From assembly GCA_050313295.1 (NCBI GenBank), contig JBNPLD010000004.1: a stretch of 64,000 nt of DNA. One strand, written 5' to 3'. Source of the DNA: S5-A14a sp022766365 (GTDB taxonomy: Bacteria; Bacillota; Clostridia; Peptostreptococcales; Anaerovoracaceae). Each line of letters opens with the position of its first letter. Position 1 is the stretch's first letter. Of the stretch, positions 22,912 through 31,531 are shown piece after piece. The position numbers and the translations under genes were made by a program. Under the pieces are notes generated by a model. The model searched no databases, was not told where the DNA came from, and worked only from the letters and a program-made list of their open reading frames with translations.

Positions 22912-24689
22912 ATTTTTACTATCCTACCACACCTGATACGCCAAGTCTCAAGAATGTGAATCTGGACATTGAAGAAGGAGGTTATATAACTGTATGTGGG
23001 AGAAGCGGAAGCGGAAAAACAACTCTGCTTAAACACCTGAAGACAGTATTAACGCCCCATGGAAAAAGGGAAGGTGAAATTCTTTTTGATGGCAGACCTC
23101 TTGACGAGGTGGGACTGAGAGAACAATCATCGCGCATTGGATTTGTTATGCAAAATCCCGATAGCCAGATTGTAACGGATAAAGTTTGGCATGAATTGGC
23201 ATTCGGTCTGGAAAGCCTTGGAATGGAAAAGAAAGCCATACGACTTAGAGTTGCTGAGATGGCAAGCTATTTTGGAATACAGGATTGGTTCCACAAAGAT
23301 GTGTCTGAATTGTCCGGTGGACAAAAGCAGCTCCTGAATCTGGCCTCTGTAATGGCGATGCAACCGGATGTGTTGATTTTAGATGAGCCTACAAGTCAAC
23401 TTGATCCTATTGCAGCTTCGGATTTTTTAAATACGGTTAAGAAGATAAATCTTGAACTGAGAACGACAATAGTAATCACTGAGCACCGTCTTGAAGATAT
23501 ACTTTACGCTTCAGACAAAGTAGTGGTTATGGAAGATGGTTTGGTACAGGTTGAGGGAAATCCAAGAGATATTGGAAACCTTTTGAGGGAAAAAAACAGT
23601 CAGATGTTTTCCATGATGCCTACACCGGTTCAGGTGTTCTACGGTGTGCAGGAGGCAGATATTATTAAGGCCGGATCAGAGATTGAAAGTGCTGAGTTGA
23701 AAATGGGGAATATGAATTTCAATAGTCGAAATCATAATCCGAGCGGGAATAGTGTCATGCCTTCGGAAAGAGGCAGTGCTGACTGCCCTCTCACTGTGCG
23801 GGAAGGCGGAGATTGGCTGTCGGAGATTTTTGCCAAGGAAAAGCCTGGAGAAACACGGATAGACCGTGGGGAGGCAGCTTTGGAAAAGGCTGACAGATTT
23901 CTTGATGCAGATCCTAAAGAATGTCCTATCGTAGTGAAAGAGGCATGGTTTAGGTATGAAAAAGAAAGCCCTGATATTCTCAGAGGCGTAACACTGAAAG
24001 TACCACCCAAGAGTATATCTGCCATAGTTGGGGGAAACGGAACCGGTAAATCAACATTCCTAAAATCGATTATAGGTGTGTGTAAAATTTATAGGGGAAA
24101 GATTCTCATTGCCGGCAAAAAACTGGAGAAATATAGATATGATGAACTGTTTCGCAACAATATCGCCATGTTGCCACAGGATCCGTCCAATCTTTTTGTC
24201 AAGAAGACGGTGAGAGAGGAGCTGGAAGAAATGGTTTCAAAGGATGACCCGGAAAGGGTGGATAGCATGGGAAAACTCTGCCAAATAGAACATCTGTATT
24301 CGTCTCATCCATATGATCTGTCCGGTGGTGAACAACAGCGAGTTGCTCTTGCAAAAGTCCTTTTAACTAACCCCGGTATTTTGCTTTTAGATGAGCCCAC
24401 AAAAGGAATAGACAGCTTCTTCAAGAAAACTTTCGCCGGGATACTTTCTAAACTCAAGGAAAAAGGTGTGACTATTCTTATGGTTACTCATGATGTTGAA
24501 TTCTGTGCCAAATATGCAGATGTTGTAAGTATGTTCTTTGACGGAAGTGTTGTTACAACTAATCTTCCCCATGAGTTTTTTTCCAGAAACAGTTTTTATA
24601 CGACTGCAGCCAATAGAATGAGCAGGCATATTTTTGAAAATGCAATTACAGATGAGGACTTAATCGAGTTATGCAAAAGAAACATGTAA
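22884..24689 (+). CDS. ecfA: ECF transporter ATPase, two domains fused (EcfAA')
   Basis: The 601-residue protein holds two complete ABC ATPase domains. The first (about 1-235) has GRSGSGKTT, LSGGQKQ and LILDEPTS. The second (about 345-590) has GGNGTGKST, LSGGEQQR and LLLDEPTK. A variable linker of about 100 residues joins them. It replaces the usual separate EcfA1 and EcfA2 and powers uptake through the adjacent S and T subunits. A GGAGG site precedes the start inside the end of ecfT, and the gene overlaps the S-component gene by 19 bases. Confidence 0.93.
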   Translation: MANFKIKNLNFYYPTTPDTPSLKNVNLDIEEGGYITVCGRSGSGKTTLLKHLKTVLTPHGKREGEILFDGRPLDEVGLREQSSRIGFVMQNPDSQIVTDKVWHELAFGLESLGMEKKAIRLRVAEMASYFGIQDWFHKDVSELSGGQKQLLNLASVMAMQPDVLILDEPTSQLDPIAASDFLNTVKKINLELRTTIVITEHRLEDILYASDKVVVMEDGLVQVEGNPRDIGNLLREKNSQMFSMMPTPVQVFYGVQEADIIKAGSEIESAELKMGNMNFNSRNHNPSGNSVMPSERGSADCPLTVREGGDWLSEIFAKEKPGETRIDRGEAALEKADRFLDADPKECPIVVKEAWFRYEKESPDILRGVTLKVPPKSISAIVGGNGTGKSTFLKSIIGVCKIYRGKILIAGKKLEKYRYDELFRNNIAMLPQDPSNLFVKKTVREELEEMVSKDDPERVDSMGKLCQIEHLYSSHPYDLSGGEQQRVALAKVLLTNPGILLLDEPTKGIDSFFKKTFAGILSKLKEKGVTILMVTHDVEFCAKYADVVSMFFDGSVVTTNLPHEFFSRNSFYTTAANRMSRHIFENAITDEDLIELCKRNM

Positions 24690-25405
24690 ATAAAAAGAGT
24701 ATTATCACAATTTTAGTTATATTTGTTCTTATGCCGGCGACCCTGGTGGTGAGTTGGTATTTTGGAAATCGTAAGTACTACTTATCAAGTGTATTGATAA
24801 TGATATATGCCATGATTCCTTTCTTTGCCGGCTTTGAAAGAAGAAGGCCTGAAGCACGGGATATTGTCACATTGGCCGTGATGTCTGCCATAGCGGCTGC
24901 CTCTCGAGTTGCATTTATGCCGCTACCACACTTCAAACCTCTTGTGGGGATTACAATGATTTCCGGAATGGCCTTCGGTCCGCAGGCAGGGTTTTTGACA
25001 GGGGCAATAAGCGGTCTTGTGAGTAACTTTGTCTTTGGACAGGGACCGTGGACGCCATGGCAGATGTTCGCATATGGTATAGCAGGCTTTATTGGTGCAT
25101 GGTTTTTTAGAATTGGTATTTTTAATGTCAATCGCAGGTTTAGGACGGCTATAATCAGTTTTCTGGTGGTGTTGTGCATAATTGGACCTATCTTGGATAC
25201 ATGCGCTGTGTTTACAATGGCAGGTGAGATAGATATGAAAATATTACCGACGATATATATGTCAGGTGTGCCTGTTAATGCGGTACATGGCATTGCCACG
25301 GCACTAACGCTGTTTTTCCTCGGGGAACCGATGATGGAGAAACTGGATAGAATTAAAGTTAAGTATGGAATGATGGATACGGAAGTGAAAAATGAAGTTC
25401 GATAG
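24671..25405 (+). CDS. ECF transporter substrate-binding (S) component, predicted cobalamin
   Basis: The 244-residue membrane protein has about six hydrophobic helices. It carries the segment RVAFMPLPHFKPLVGITMIS and GPWTPWQMFAYGIAGFIGA. I associate this S-component group with riboswitch-linked predicted B12 transporters (the CblT/CbrT type) in Clostridia. Substrate assignment rests on the cobalamin riboswitch and DUF4430 partner, not on measured binding. Uptake of a corrinoid precursor is an alternative. Confidence 0.82.
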   Translation: MQKKHVNKKSIITILVIFVLMPATLVVSWYFGNRKYYLSSVLIMIYAMIPFFAGFERRRPEARDIVTLAVMSAIAAASRVAFMPLPHFKPLVGITMISGMAFGPQAGFLTGAISGLVSNFVFGQGPWTPWQMFAYGIAGFIGAWFFRIGIFNVNRRFRTAIISFLVVLCIIGPILDTCAVFTMAGEIDMKILPTIYMSGVPVNAVHGIATALTLFFLGEPMMEKLDRIKVKYGMMDTEVKNEVR

Positions 25406-26279
25406 TTACCATCCAATAATAAATTTGATATATTTCCTCGTAGCAATTGTAACAGCAATAATGTTTGACCACCCCGTCTTCTTGGGAATAGCCCTTGCGG
25501 TCTCTTTTGCGTACTCGGTAAAACTAAATGGAATGAGGGGTCTTGTGTTCAATATAATTTTTGCCTTGCTGCCACCTTGCTATGCAATTTATTACAGTTA
25601 CTATAACCATTTCGGGATAACGAATTTGGGACAGAATATAATTGGAAATGAAATCACCCTGGAAGCTCTTGTATGGGGATTTGTAATAGGACTTTCTGCT
25701 TTTATTGTTGTTATGTGGTTTTCCTGTTTATTTGCGGTATTCACATCTGATAAATTCATTTATCTGTTCGGTAAAGTTTCTCCGAAATTATCCCTGTTTT
25801 TATCAATACTTCTGAGGATGATTCCATCTGTAAAAAAGAAGTGGAGAGCCATAGCAATTGCCCAGAGTGGAATAGGCAGAGGGCCCGGGCAAGGGAATTT
25901 TTTCAGACGTATGCTGAATCGGTGTCGCATGGTTTCTATGATCATCACTTGGCTTCTGGAAAATTTCATTTTAACGACCCAATCCATGAAGAGTAGGGGT
26001 TACACCCTTAAGGGGAGGACTGCCTTTGCAGTATACAGGTTCGACAACAGAGACAGAGGTGTGGTGATTTTCATGTTTATCGGAATTACTGTAATACTCA
26101 TGGCGATTTTGCTGGATCAGACGAATATACAGTATAATCCGGAAATCATATTTAATAAAATAACAGCGGTGTCGTATGTGTTTTACTTGTGTTACTTAGC
26201 GTTCTTAATTGCACCGATAATACTTCAGCTTGCATATGAGCGAAAGTTCTCAAAGCTTGAAATGAATTTACAAAAATAG
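25392..26279 (+). CDS. ecfT: ECF transporter transmembrane subunit (EcfT), second copy
   Basis: The 295-residue protein is a paralogue of the first T subunit, with the same order of hydrophobic segments and coupling motifs (LLRMIPSVKKKW and SMKSRGYTLKGRTAF). It overlaps the S gene by 14 bases and is the last gene of the operon. Two T subunits with one fused ATPase and one S protein is unusual, because the standard complex has one T. They may pair as a heterodimer or serve different S partners. Confidence 0.87.
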   Translation: MKFDSYHPIINLIYFLVAIVTAIMFDHPVFLGIALAVSFAYSVKLNGMRGLVFNIIFALLPPCYAIYYSYYNHFGITNLGQNIIGNEITLEALVWGFVIGLSAFIVVMWFSCLFAVFTSDKFIYLFGKVSPKLSLFLSILLRMIPSVKKKWRAIAIAQSGIGRGPGQGNFFRRMLNRCRMVSMIITWLLENFILTTQSMKSRGYTLKGRTAFAVYRFDNRDRGVVIFMFIGITVILMAILLDQTNIQYNPEIIFNKITAVSYVFYLCYLAFLIAPIILQLAYERKFSKLEMNLQK

Positions 26280-26301
26280 TGCTTATTATTATGCTACGGG
26301 C

Positions 26302-27159
26302 TTAGAGGGTATTGTTTTTTAACCATTCAACGCAAAGCCGGCAATCCTGACTTTCTAATGTCATGGTGTAGTCGCTTTTATTATATGTATCTATAGCGGT
26401 AAGGATTTTTTTCATGTCCATTGTCCCCTCTCCCAGGGGGCTGTGGGTATCTTTAGTTCCCATATTGTTATGAAGGTGATAATGGGCTACTCTGCTGCCC
26501 AGATACCGGATCCATTCCTCAACAGGCAAATCTTCTGTCGTGGCCACATGTGCGTGACCTATATCAAAACAGAGCTTCAAGTTCGGTCTGTCAAACTCAT
26601 CTGCCAGACGTGCCATCATGTAGGGCTCATCTTCAAAAGAGTTTTCTACAAATACTGTGAAGTCATCTTTTCCTTTTAGGAATCTGTCCCAAAAAATCAA
26701 GGATTTTTCCTGGTGCCAATCCTTATAGTACATGGGTGGGAAATATCCGGAGTGGACCACCATGGAATTTAGCCCGATTACGCGACACAGACCGTATGCC
26801 TCTTCCAGGCGTTCAAGACCAAGTTCAACAGCCCTGTGATCTATTGAACCGGGAATAATTTCTGTAAATGGACCATGAAGAATTATTCTTGCTCCCTCCT
26901 CATATGGGAAAGGTTGGCCTGCATTTTTTAAATCCTCTTCAATCAATTTTATGGTCTGGGAAATCTTGTCGGGATCCAGGTATTCTGATATGCAGACATG
27001 ATTAAGTTCTATGCCAAGATCAAACTCCATGGCGACCGGTGAGGCATCCTTTGAGTAAGTAGCGATGTGAAGTTTAGGTCTGAGTTTGTCGAGAAGACTT
27101 AATTGTGCTGTTGGTTCATCGGATTTTGTAATTTTGTTTATTTTTGTTTTTTTCTTCAT
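26302..27159 (-). CDS. Sugar phosphate isomerase/epimerase-like TIM-barrel protein
   Basis: The ATG at 27159 gives about 285 residues starting MKKKTKINK. A longer reading from 27207 is possible, and neither start has a clear ribosome binding site. It is an AP endonuclease family 2-type TIM barrel, with metal-binding segments VVHSGYFPP, FVENSFED, LCFDIGHAH and HLHNNMGTKDTH. Family members isomerise sugars or inositols or act on DNA, and the substrate here is not clear. It converges with the ECF operon and is not part of it. Confidence 0.78.
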   Translation of the reverse strand: MKKKTKINKITKSDEPTAQLSLLDKLRPKLHIATYSKDASPVAMEFDLGIELNHVCISEYLDPDKISQTIKLIEEDLKNAGQPFPYEEGARIILHGPFTEIIPGSIDHRAVELGLERLEEAYGLCRVIGLNSMVVHSGYFPPMYYKDWHQEKSLIFWDRFLKGKDDFTVFVENSFEDEPYMMARLADEFDRPNLKLCFDIGHAHVATTEDLPVEEWIRYLGSRVAHYHLHNNMGTKDTHSPLGEGTMDMKKILTAIDTYNKSDYTMTLESQDCRLCVEWLKNNTL

Positions 27160-27238
27160 GTGAAAGATTTTACCATATATGGTTAGGGTAGGCAAATAAA
27201 ATTGCATAAATTTTAATACAAAACTTTCATGTAACCCC

Positions 27239-27268
27239 TTGACACCTTCCCTGTCGGGGGGTTATAAT
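27239..27268 (+). promoter_or_regulatory. Strong promoter of the ORF-less cobalamin riboswitch
   Basis: A consensus TTGACA at 27239-27244 and TATAAT at 27263-27268 with an 18-base spacer place the transcript start near 27275, about 20-25 bases before the aptamer. Confidence 0.75.
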
Positions 27269-27296
27269 GCTACTATAACACAGATGAATATTTCGT

Positions 27297-27412
27297 TTGC
27301 TTTCTGGAGATTAGGACCAGAGTCAGAGGGGAAACAGGTTAGAATCCTGTGCGGTCCCGCCACTGTGAGTCGGTTGCCTTATGGCAATCTGCGAGCCAGG
27401 CTACCTCGGCAA
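27297..27412 (+). ncRNA. Cobalamin riboswitch with no ORF directly behind it
   Basis: The aptamer is clear: GGGGAAACAGGUUAGAAUCC (27328-27347), GGUCCCGCCACUGUGA (27352-27367) and GAGCCAGGCUACCUCGGC (27393-27410). The region between ACUGUGA and GAGCCAGG is short (a small UUGCC/GGCAA hairpin), so the P7-P8 extension is reduced. Two terminators follow, at 27461 and 27619. The nearest gene begins at 27779, and no ORF lies between. Confidence 0.9.
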
Positions 27413-27460
27413 ATTTGACCGGAGCGATGGACTCGATTACTTTACTGATTTTGAAATTCA

Positions 27461-27489
27461 GGGTTGCGCTTCCAGTCGCAACCTTTTTT
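27461..27489 (+). terminator. Expression-platform terminator of the second cobalamin riboswitch
   Basis: GGTTGCG (27462-27468) and CGCAACC (27477-27483) form a seven-pair stem followed by six Ts. It is the expected off-switch. Confidence 0.88.
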
Positions 27490-27618
27490 GTTGCTTCGTA
27501 GACTCCGGACGTGCAAGCTTTAGAGAACAGGCGCATTTATTGTATTGGGTTATAATCACACATAATCATTTTCAAGTAATTATCTAATAGTTCAGTTTCT
27601 TTAATCTTCTTTTCTGGG

Positions 27619-27650
27619 GGCCGCCTTCTTTGGTGGCCTTCAATTTTTTT
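27619..27650 (+). terminator. Second terminator downstream of the riboswitch
   Basis: GGCCGCC/GGTGGCC with a six-base loop is followed after five bases by a run of seven Ts. Read-through from the riboswitch would end here, giving a short RNA of about 370 bases. Confidence 0.65.
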
Positions 27651-27778
27651 AGCAAATGGTATTTTGTTGTTGCATATATCACAATTGGGGTATATTAAAT
27701 CAGAGGTAAAGTAAAAAGAACACAATTGTTTTGTGGCAGATTCATATTTCGTATATAGTACTCAAGGAGAATGTGTAT

Positions 27779-28777
27779 ATGCAGAAAGATTATGCAAATA
27801 AGAAGGAGATTGCTGCCAAGCTATACAAGATAGAGGCACATCCTCTCAATACTTTCATAAAAGAAAACGCTGAGATGACAAAGGCTATCGAGGCTGCAGA
27901 GAAGGAGCTGGCGGCTGTTTCCGGGCAGAACCATGATGTTGAGGATATTTCTGAGGAAACGGTGCAGAGGTTGAGACAGGTTTCTGTGCATTACGCCAAG
28001 AAGGGTGATTTGATTTATCCTCACCTTAAGGTGAAATATGATATTTCCGGTCCATCGGATCTGATGTGGACAGACGATGATGAGATTCGCGATGTTTTTT
28101 CTAAAGTTGCATCTCAATTGGATGTCGGGAACCTGACAGGGGAAATGGTTGCAGGCTATAGAGAGGCGTTGAAAGAGGCCAAGCTCATGATAGTGAAGGA
28201 AGAAAATATTTTGTTCCCGATCTGTGCGGTAAATTTTTCCGATGAGGAATGGTATCGGATTTATGAGGACTCTAAGGATTATGCCGAGTGTTTTGGAGTT
28301 GATATGGGCGTATGGGAGGAGGCTGAAAAGTGGCTTTCAGAACATAGAAAAAAAGGGTTCCGCGATGGCGAAATCCACATGCCGGGTGGACACATGAATG
28401 TGAAGCAGATAACAGAAATGCTGAATACAATTCCCCTGGAGCTGACATTTGTTGATTACGAAAACATCAATCGCTACTTCAACGAGGGTCCGAAGATTTT
28501 CAAGCGACCGCAAATGGCTATTGACAGGGATGTCTTTTCATGTCATCCCCCTAAGGTTGAGACCATGGTCAGAGGAATCATTGAAGACTTCCGAAATAAC
28601 AAGAGAGACTCTGTACCGGTTTGGATGGAGAAAGGCGGTATGATCTATCTGGTAACATACTATGCAGTCAGGGATAAAGATGGCGAATATATGGGTGTGA
28701 TGGAAACTATTCAAGATATGGAGTTTGCTAAGGAATATTTTTACAAAAAATTCAAGCGTGAACGCAATTTGAAATAG
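27779..28777 (+). CDS. Hemerythrin-like and PAS-domain protein (DUF438 type)
   Basis: The ATG at 27779, behind CAAGGAGAA, gives 332 residues. The N-terminal half (about 15-170) resembles the hemerythrin-like cation-binding domain of DUF438 proteins, with HYAKKGDLIYPHL and MIVKEENILFPI. The C-terminal half (about 205-325) is a PAS domain with NRYFNEGPKIFKRP, CHPPKVETMV and FRNNKRDSVPVW. Such proteins are thought to sense or bind oxygen or nitric oxide in anaerobes. It is followed by the DUF1858 gene, a recurring pair. The second cobalamin riboswitch lies 370 bases upstream beyond two terminators. Confidence 0.87.
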   Translation: MQKDYANKKEIAAKLYKIEAHPLNTFIKENAEMTKAIEAAEKELAAVSGQNHDVEDISEETVQRLRQVSVHYAKKGDLIYPHLKVKYDISGPSDLMWTDDDEIRDVFSKVASQLDVGNLTGEMVAGYREALKEAKLMIVKEENILFPICAVNFSDEEWYRIYEDSKDYAECFGVDMGVWEEAEKWLSEHRKKGFRDGEIHMPGGHMNVKQITEMLNTIPLELTFVDYENINRYFNEGPKIFKRPQMAIDRDVFSCHPPKVETMVRGIIEDFRNNKRDSVPVWMEKGGMIYLVTYYAVRDKDGEYMGVMETIQDMEFAKEYFYKKFKRERNLK

Positions 28778-28839
28778 TTTGCGTAAAAAGAAATTTACGT
28801 ATATGGTTTAAAGTTTAAAATATCTGAGGAGGTAAAATA

Positions 28840-29055
28840 ATGACTAAGGAATATGTAAAGAAAGAAACTTTGGTTGGTGAAATTGTAAATAATTATCCGG
28901 ACACTGTCGAGGTGCTAATGGAATACGGTATGCACTGTTTAGGTTGTCCGGCATCACAGGCCGAGTCGCTGGAGGATGCTTGTATGGTCCACGGAATCGA
29001 TCCAAAAGGCGTGGTAGATGCGGTGAATGCAAAGATTGCTGAAACCGGAAAGTAG
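28840..29055 (+). CDS. DUF1858 small redox-type protein
   Basis: The 71-residue protein fits the DUF1858 family in length and pattern: VGEIVNNYPDTVEVLMEYGMHCLGCPAS. The CxxC (Cys-Leu-Gly-Cys) is the conserved redox or metal site. These proteins accompany hybrid cluster, hemerythrin and DUF438 proteins in anaerobes. A GAGGAGG site precedes the start. It forms an operon with its neighbours on both sides. Confidence 0.92.
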   Translation: MTKEYVKKETLVGEIVNNYPDTVEVLMEYGMHCLGCPASQAESLEDACMVHGIDPKGVVDAVNAKIAETGK

Positions 29056-29062
29056 GTGGACG

Positions 29063-29743
29063 ATGAGCAGGTTTTTGGGACCGATCCATCACTGGCTTTA
29101 TGAAAAAATAAAATTCCAAGAGGAACTGACGCAGGATATTGCGAAACTGGCCTTACAGAATAATTGGCTGCCGGGGGGAGAGCAATTTGCTAATTCACTT
29201 ACGAGAACACTTTCACCTCTTGAGGAGGTCATTGACGAATCAAATATCCATGGATGGCTTCAGGATAGGATTTTCGATGCTGAAAAGCGATATGGATACC
29301 TGATTGCAGAAATTCTCAAGTGTGCGGAGGATCAGATTCGACATAACAAGGTTTCTGATACCGGGAGCTTTGATACCGAAAGAATGGAGGAGCTTAAAAG
29401 AGAGGCGCGAGCCTTTGGAGCAAGACACGCCATGAAACCGGAGACAACCCCGGAAGAGGCGTATCGCACCGTTGAAAATTGTTTTGTCAGCGGTATGCCC
29501 TGTGATAGGGTAAATCAGGTTGTGGAGAAGACGGAAGATGTGTTATCATGGAAAGAGACTGTGGATATTCACCACGGATACCACGAGGGCTTCGGGGGAG
29601 GAACGGAAACGTATTACATGCTTAAGGCAGAGATAATTTCCGGAATGCTCACGGGGACCGGATTAGAATTCAGGAGCGAACCATGGGGGCAATCTTCTCA
29701 GCAATCGGAAGCGTTTTACCACTTTTCTTACTCATCGGAGTAG
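29063..29743 (+). CDS. Conserved protein of unknown function in the hemerythrin cluster
   Basis: The ATG at 29063, eight bases after the DUF1858 stop and behind AGGTGG, gives 226 residues beginning MSRFLGPIHHWLYEKIKFQE. It is soluble, mostly helical and has conserved-looking histidines (PIHHWLY and DIHHGYHEGFGGG), suggesting a metal or haem-like ligand. I recall similar proteins beside DUF438/DUF1858 genes in clostridia but know no function. It overlaps the transporter gene by 61 bases. Confidence 0.72.
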   Translation: MSRFLGPIHHWLYEKIKFQEELTQDIAKLALQNNWLPGGEQFANSLTRTLSPLEEVIDESNIHGWLQDRIFDAEKRYGYLIAEILKCAEDQIRHNKVSDTGSFDTERMEELKREARAFGARHAMKPETTPEEAYRTVENCFVSGMPCDRVNQVVEKTEDVLSWKETVDIHHGYHEGFGGGTETYYMLKAEIISGMLTGTGLEFRSEPWGQSSQQSEAFYHFSYSSE

Positions 29744-30660
29744 GATATTTTGTTTATGATAGGAAATGGGTGGGTCCGGAATTTTCGGAGGATATTTCCA
29801 AAATTATTTTGAAAATTTCCCTTCCGGCAGCCACATTTGTTTCGGTTTTGAAATACCTGGACCTCAGTGCCGTGGATGAAATTCGGAGGGGTGCCGGGTA
29901 TTTTTTAGTGTCGCTGATTTTGGGGTATGGAGTTGCAGTTGCAATAGCCTATGGCATGAAGATCGGCAAGAGCAAGAGGGCGTTGTTTGTGAATTCAATT
30001 GTGAATACGAACATGGTATTCATAGGAATGCCCCTTCAAATTGCTGTGTTGGGGGAGGAGAGCTTTCGTCATTACCTGATTATTTATGTTCTAGGGACTT
30101 TCTCTATCTGGTGCGTGGGAGCGATTTATATTTTCATGGATGCTCCGAAAAGTTATGAGGACATCAATCTGAAAGAAGGGGGAAGGGTCAGCGGTTTCTC
30201 CTGGAGAAGATTGCTGCCTGCACCTATGGTGGGCTTTTTTGCAGGTGTAGTTGTGCTTGCCATAGGTATCAAATTACCGGATTTCATCGGAACGACTTTA
30301 GATTACCTTGCAGCTATGGTATCTCCGCTTTCGTTGATCTACATCGGACTTATGCTGCGTAAGGTGGGAATCAAACATCTGAGAATCGGATGGGATGTGT
30401 TCATGGTGATTCTGGGAAGGTTTCTGATTCTGCCGGCTATTACGGTTTTACTTTTGTTGATAGGACCGAGTCTCATCGGAGATTTGGATCCGATGATGAA
30501 GGATACTCTAGTGCTCCAGGCCTTTGCTCCTACTCTCAGCGTGCTGCCGATCTTAGCTAATGAATCCGGTACAGATGTAAAATATGCCACGACGGTTATA
30601 ACATCGACGACTTTTCTGTTCGCACTGATAATTCCGGTGGTGGTGTTCTTTATAAGATGA
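29683..30660 (+). CDS. AEC (auxin efflux carrier) family transporter
   Basis: The 325-residue membrane protein has about ten hydrophobic helices in two repeats. The first begins FLLIGVGYFVYDRKWV, and the SLPAATFVSVLKYLDL region is typical of the AEC family. Bacterial members export or import small organic acids such as malate. The substrate here is unknown. Its start lies inside the preceding gene, implying translational coupling to the hemerythrin cluster. Confidence 0.88.
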   Translation: MGAIFSAIGSVLPLFLLIGVGYFVYDRKWVGPEFSEDISKIILKISLPAATFVSVLKYLDLSAVDEIRRGAGYFLVSLILGYGVAVAIAYGMKIGKSKRALFVNSIVNTNMVFIGMPLQIAVLGEESFRHYLIIYVLGTFSIWCVGAIYIFMDAPKSYEDINLKEGGRVSGFSWRRLLPAPMVGFFAGVVVLAIGIKLPDFIGTTLDYLAAMVSPLSLIYIGLMLRKVGIKHLRIGWDVFMVILGRFLILPAITVLLLLIGPSLIGDLDPMMKDTLVLQAFAPTLSVLPILANESGTDVKYATTVITSTTFLFALIIPVVVFFIR

Positions 30661-30732
30661 TTTAATTTTGACTTGTGATAGAGGGCTTTGAATATGAAGT
30701 TAGTTATAATCGGAGCAAATAGTGCAGAAGAA

Positions 30733-31179
30733 TTATTTCAAGAGTCCTTCTTCCGACATCTGCTGACGGTGGGCGCTTTTTAATTTCGCAATCCTGTATA
30801 TATCTCTGATAAGACTTGGAACAAACACTGTCATGAGAATCAGCGAATATCTCCAAAGGCTTGGAAGTCTGTCGTGAAAACCCATGATTACCGCTATCAT
30901 TACCACAATCCAGCACAGTGTAAAGGCTGTAAGAAATTTGTTGTCGAATTTCAGAGACTTGATTCTTAGCTGTTTGTAGGCCGGTGTGATGACAAAAATA
31001 TTCAATGCGAAGGCAAATACCGCAAAGACTAAGGCACTCACCAAAGATTCAGCGATCACAACAAGTATCCAGATTCCCACATACAATATCAAGTTCAGGA
31101 GAAACTCTCCAAAGAGCAATCGATATCTTTCGTAGAGCAATTTTTCTTCTCGTGTATCAGCAAAACAATTCTTCGTCAT
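30733..31179 (-). CDS. Small four-helix membrane protein of unknown function
   Basis: The 148-residue protein has four hydrophobic segments, at about 27-44, 46-65, 84-102 and 111-127, between charged ends. No catalytic motif is evident. The start has a perfect TAAGGAGG site. It converges with the AEC transporter gene. It resembles the DUF3021-like or sensor-associated small membrane proteins only in layout, so I give no function. Confidence 0.7.
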   Translation of the reverse strand: MTKNCFADTREEKLLYERYRLLFGEFLLNLILYVGIWILVVIAESLVSALVFAVFAFALNIFVITPAYKQLRIKSLKFDNKFLTAFTLCWIVVMIAVIMGFHDRLPSLWRYSLILMTVFVPSLIRDIYRIAKLKSAHRQQMSEEGLLK

Positions 31180-31531
31180 ATATACCTCCTTAGTATACTA
31201 GATGTATTGTACCCGAAAGATTGTGATTTAGCAAAGAGATTTTTTCTTTAACGATATGCGCCTTCTCAGTCAAAAGAGGTACTCTCTAAATGTATCTGAA
31301 ATAATTTGCATGGAGTATCTCTGCTTTTGAAGTACAGGTGCTGTCGGAGATGTAAAATGAATTTTTTTGATGTTTTCGCGGATTTTAATATGTTTTATCA
31401 AAAGTTTTTATTAAAATGACTTTACATAAATGTCAAAGATGGTATAATAAAGTTAATCGGGTTAATTTTTTAACAACAATTCGAACCGATTGATTTAAAA
31501 TAAGAGATTTATAAATAGGAGGACATCGATT
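31180..31531. other. Intergenic between the small membrane protein and hbd
   Basis: No ORF is visible in these 350 bases. They should hold the two divergent promoters. A TATAAT-like box at about 31443-31448 is a plausible -10 for hbd. Confidence 0.4.
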
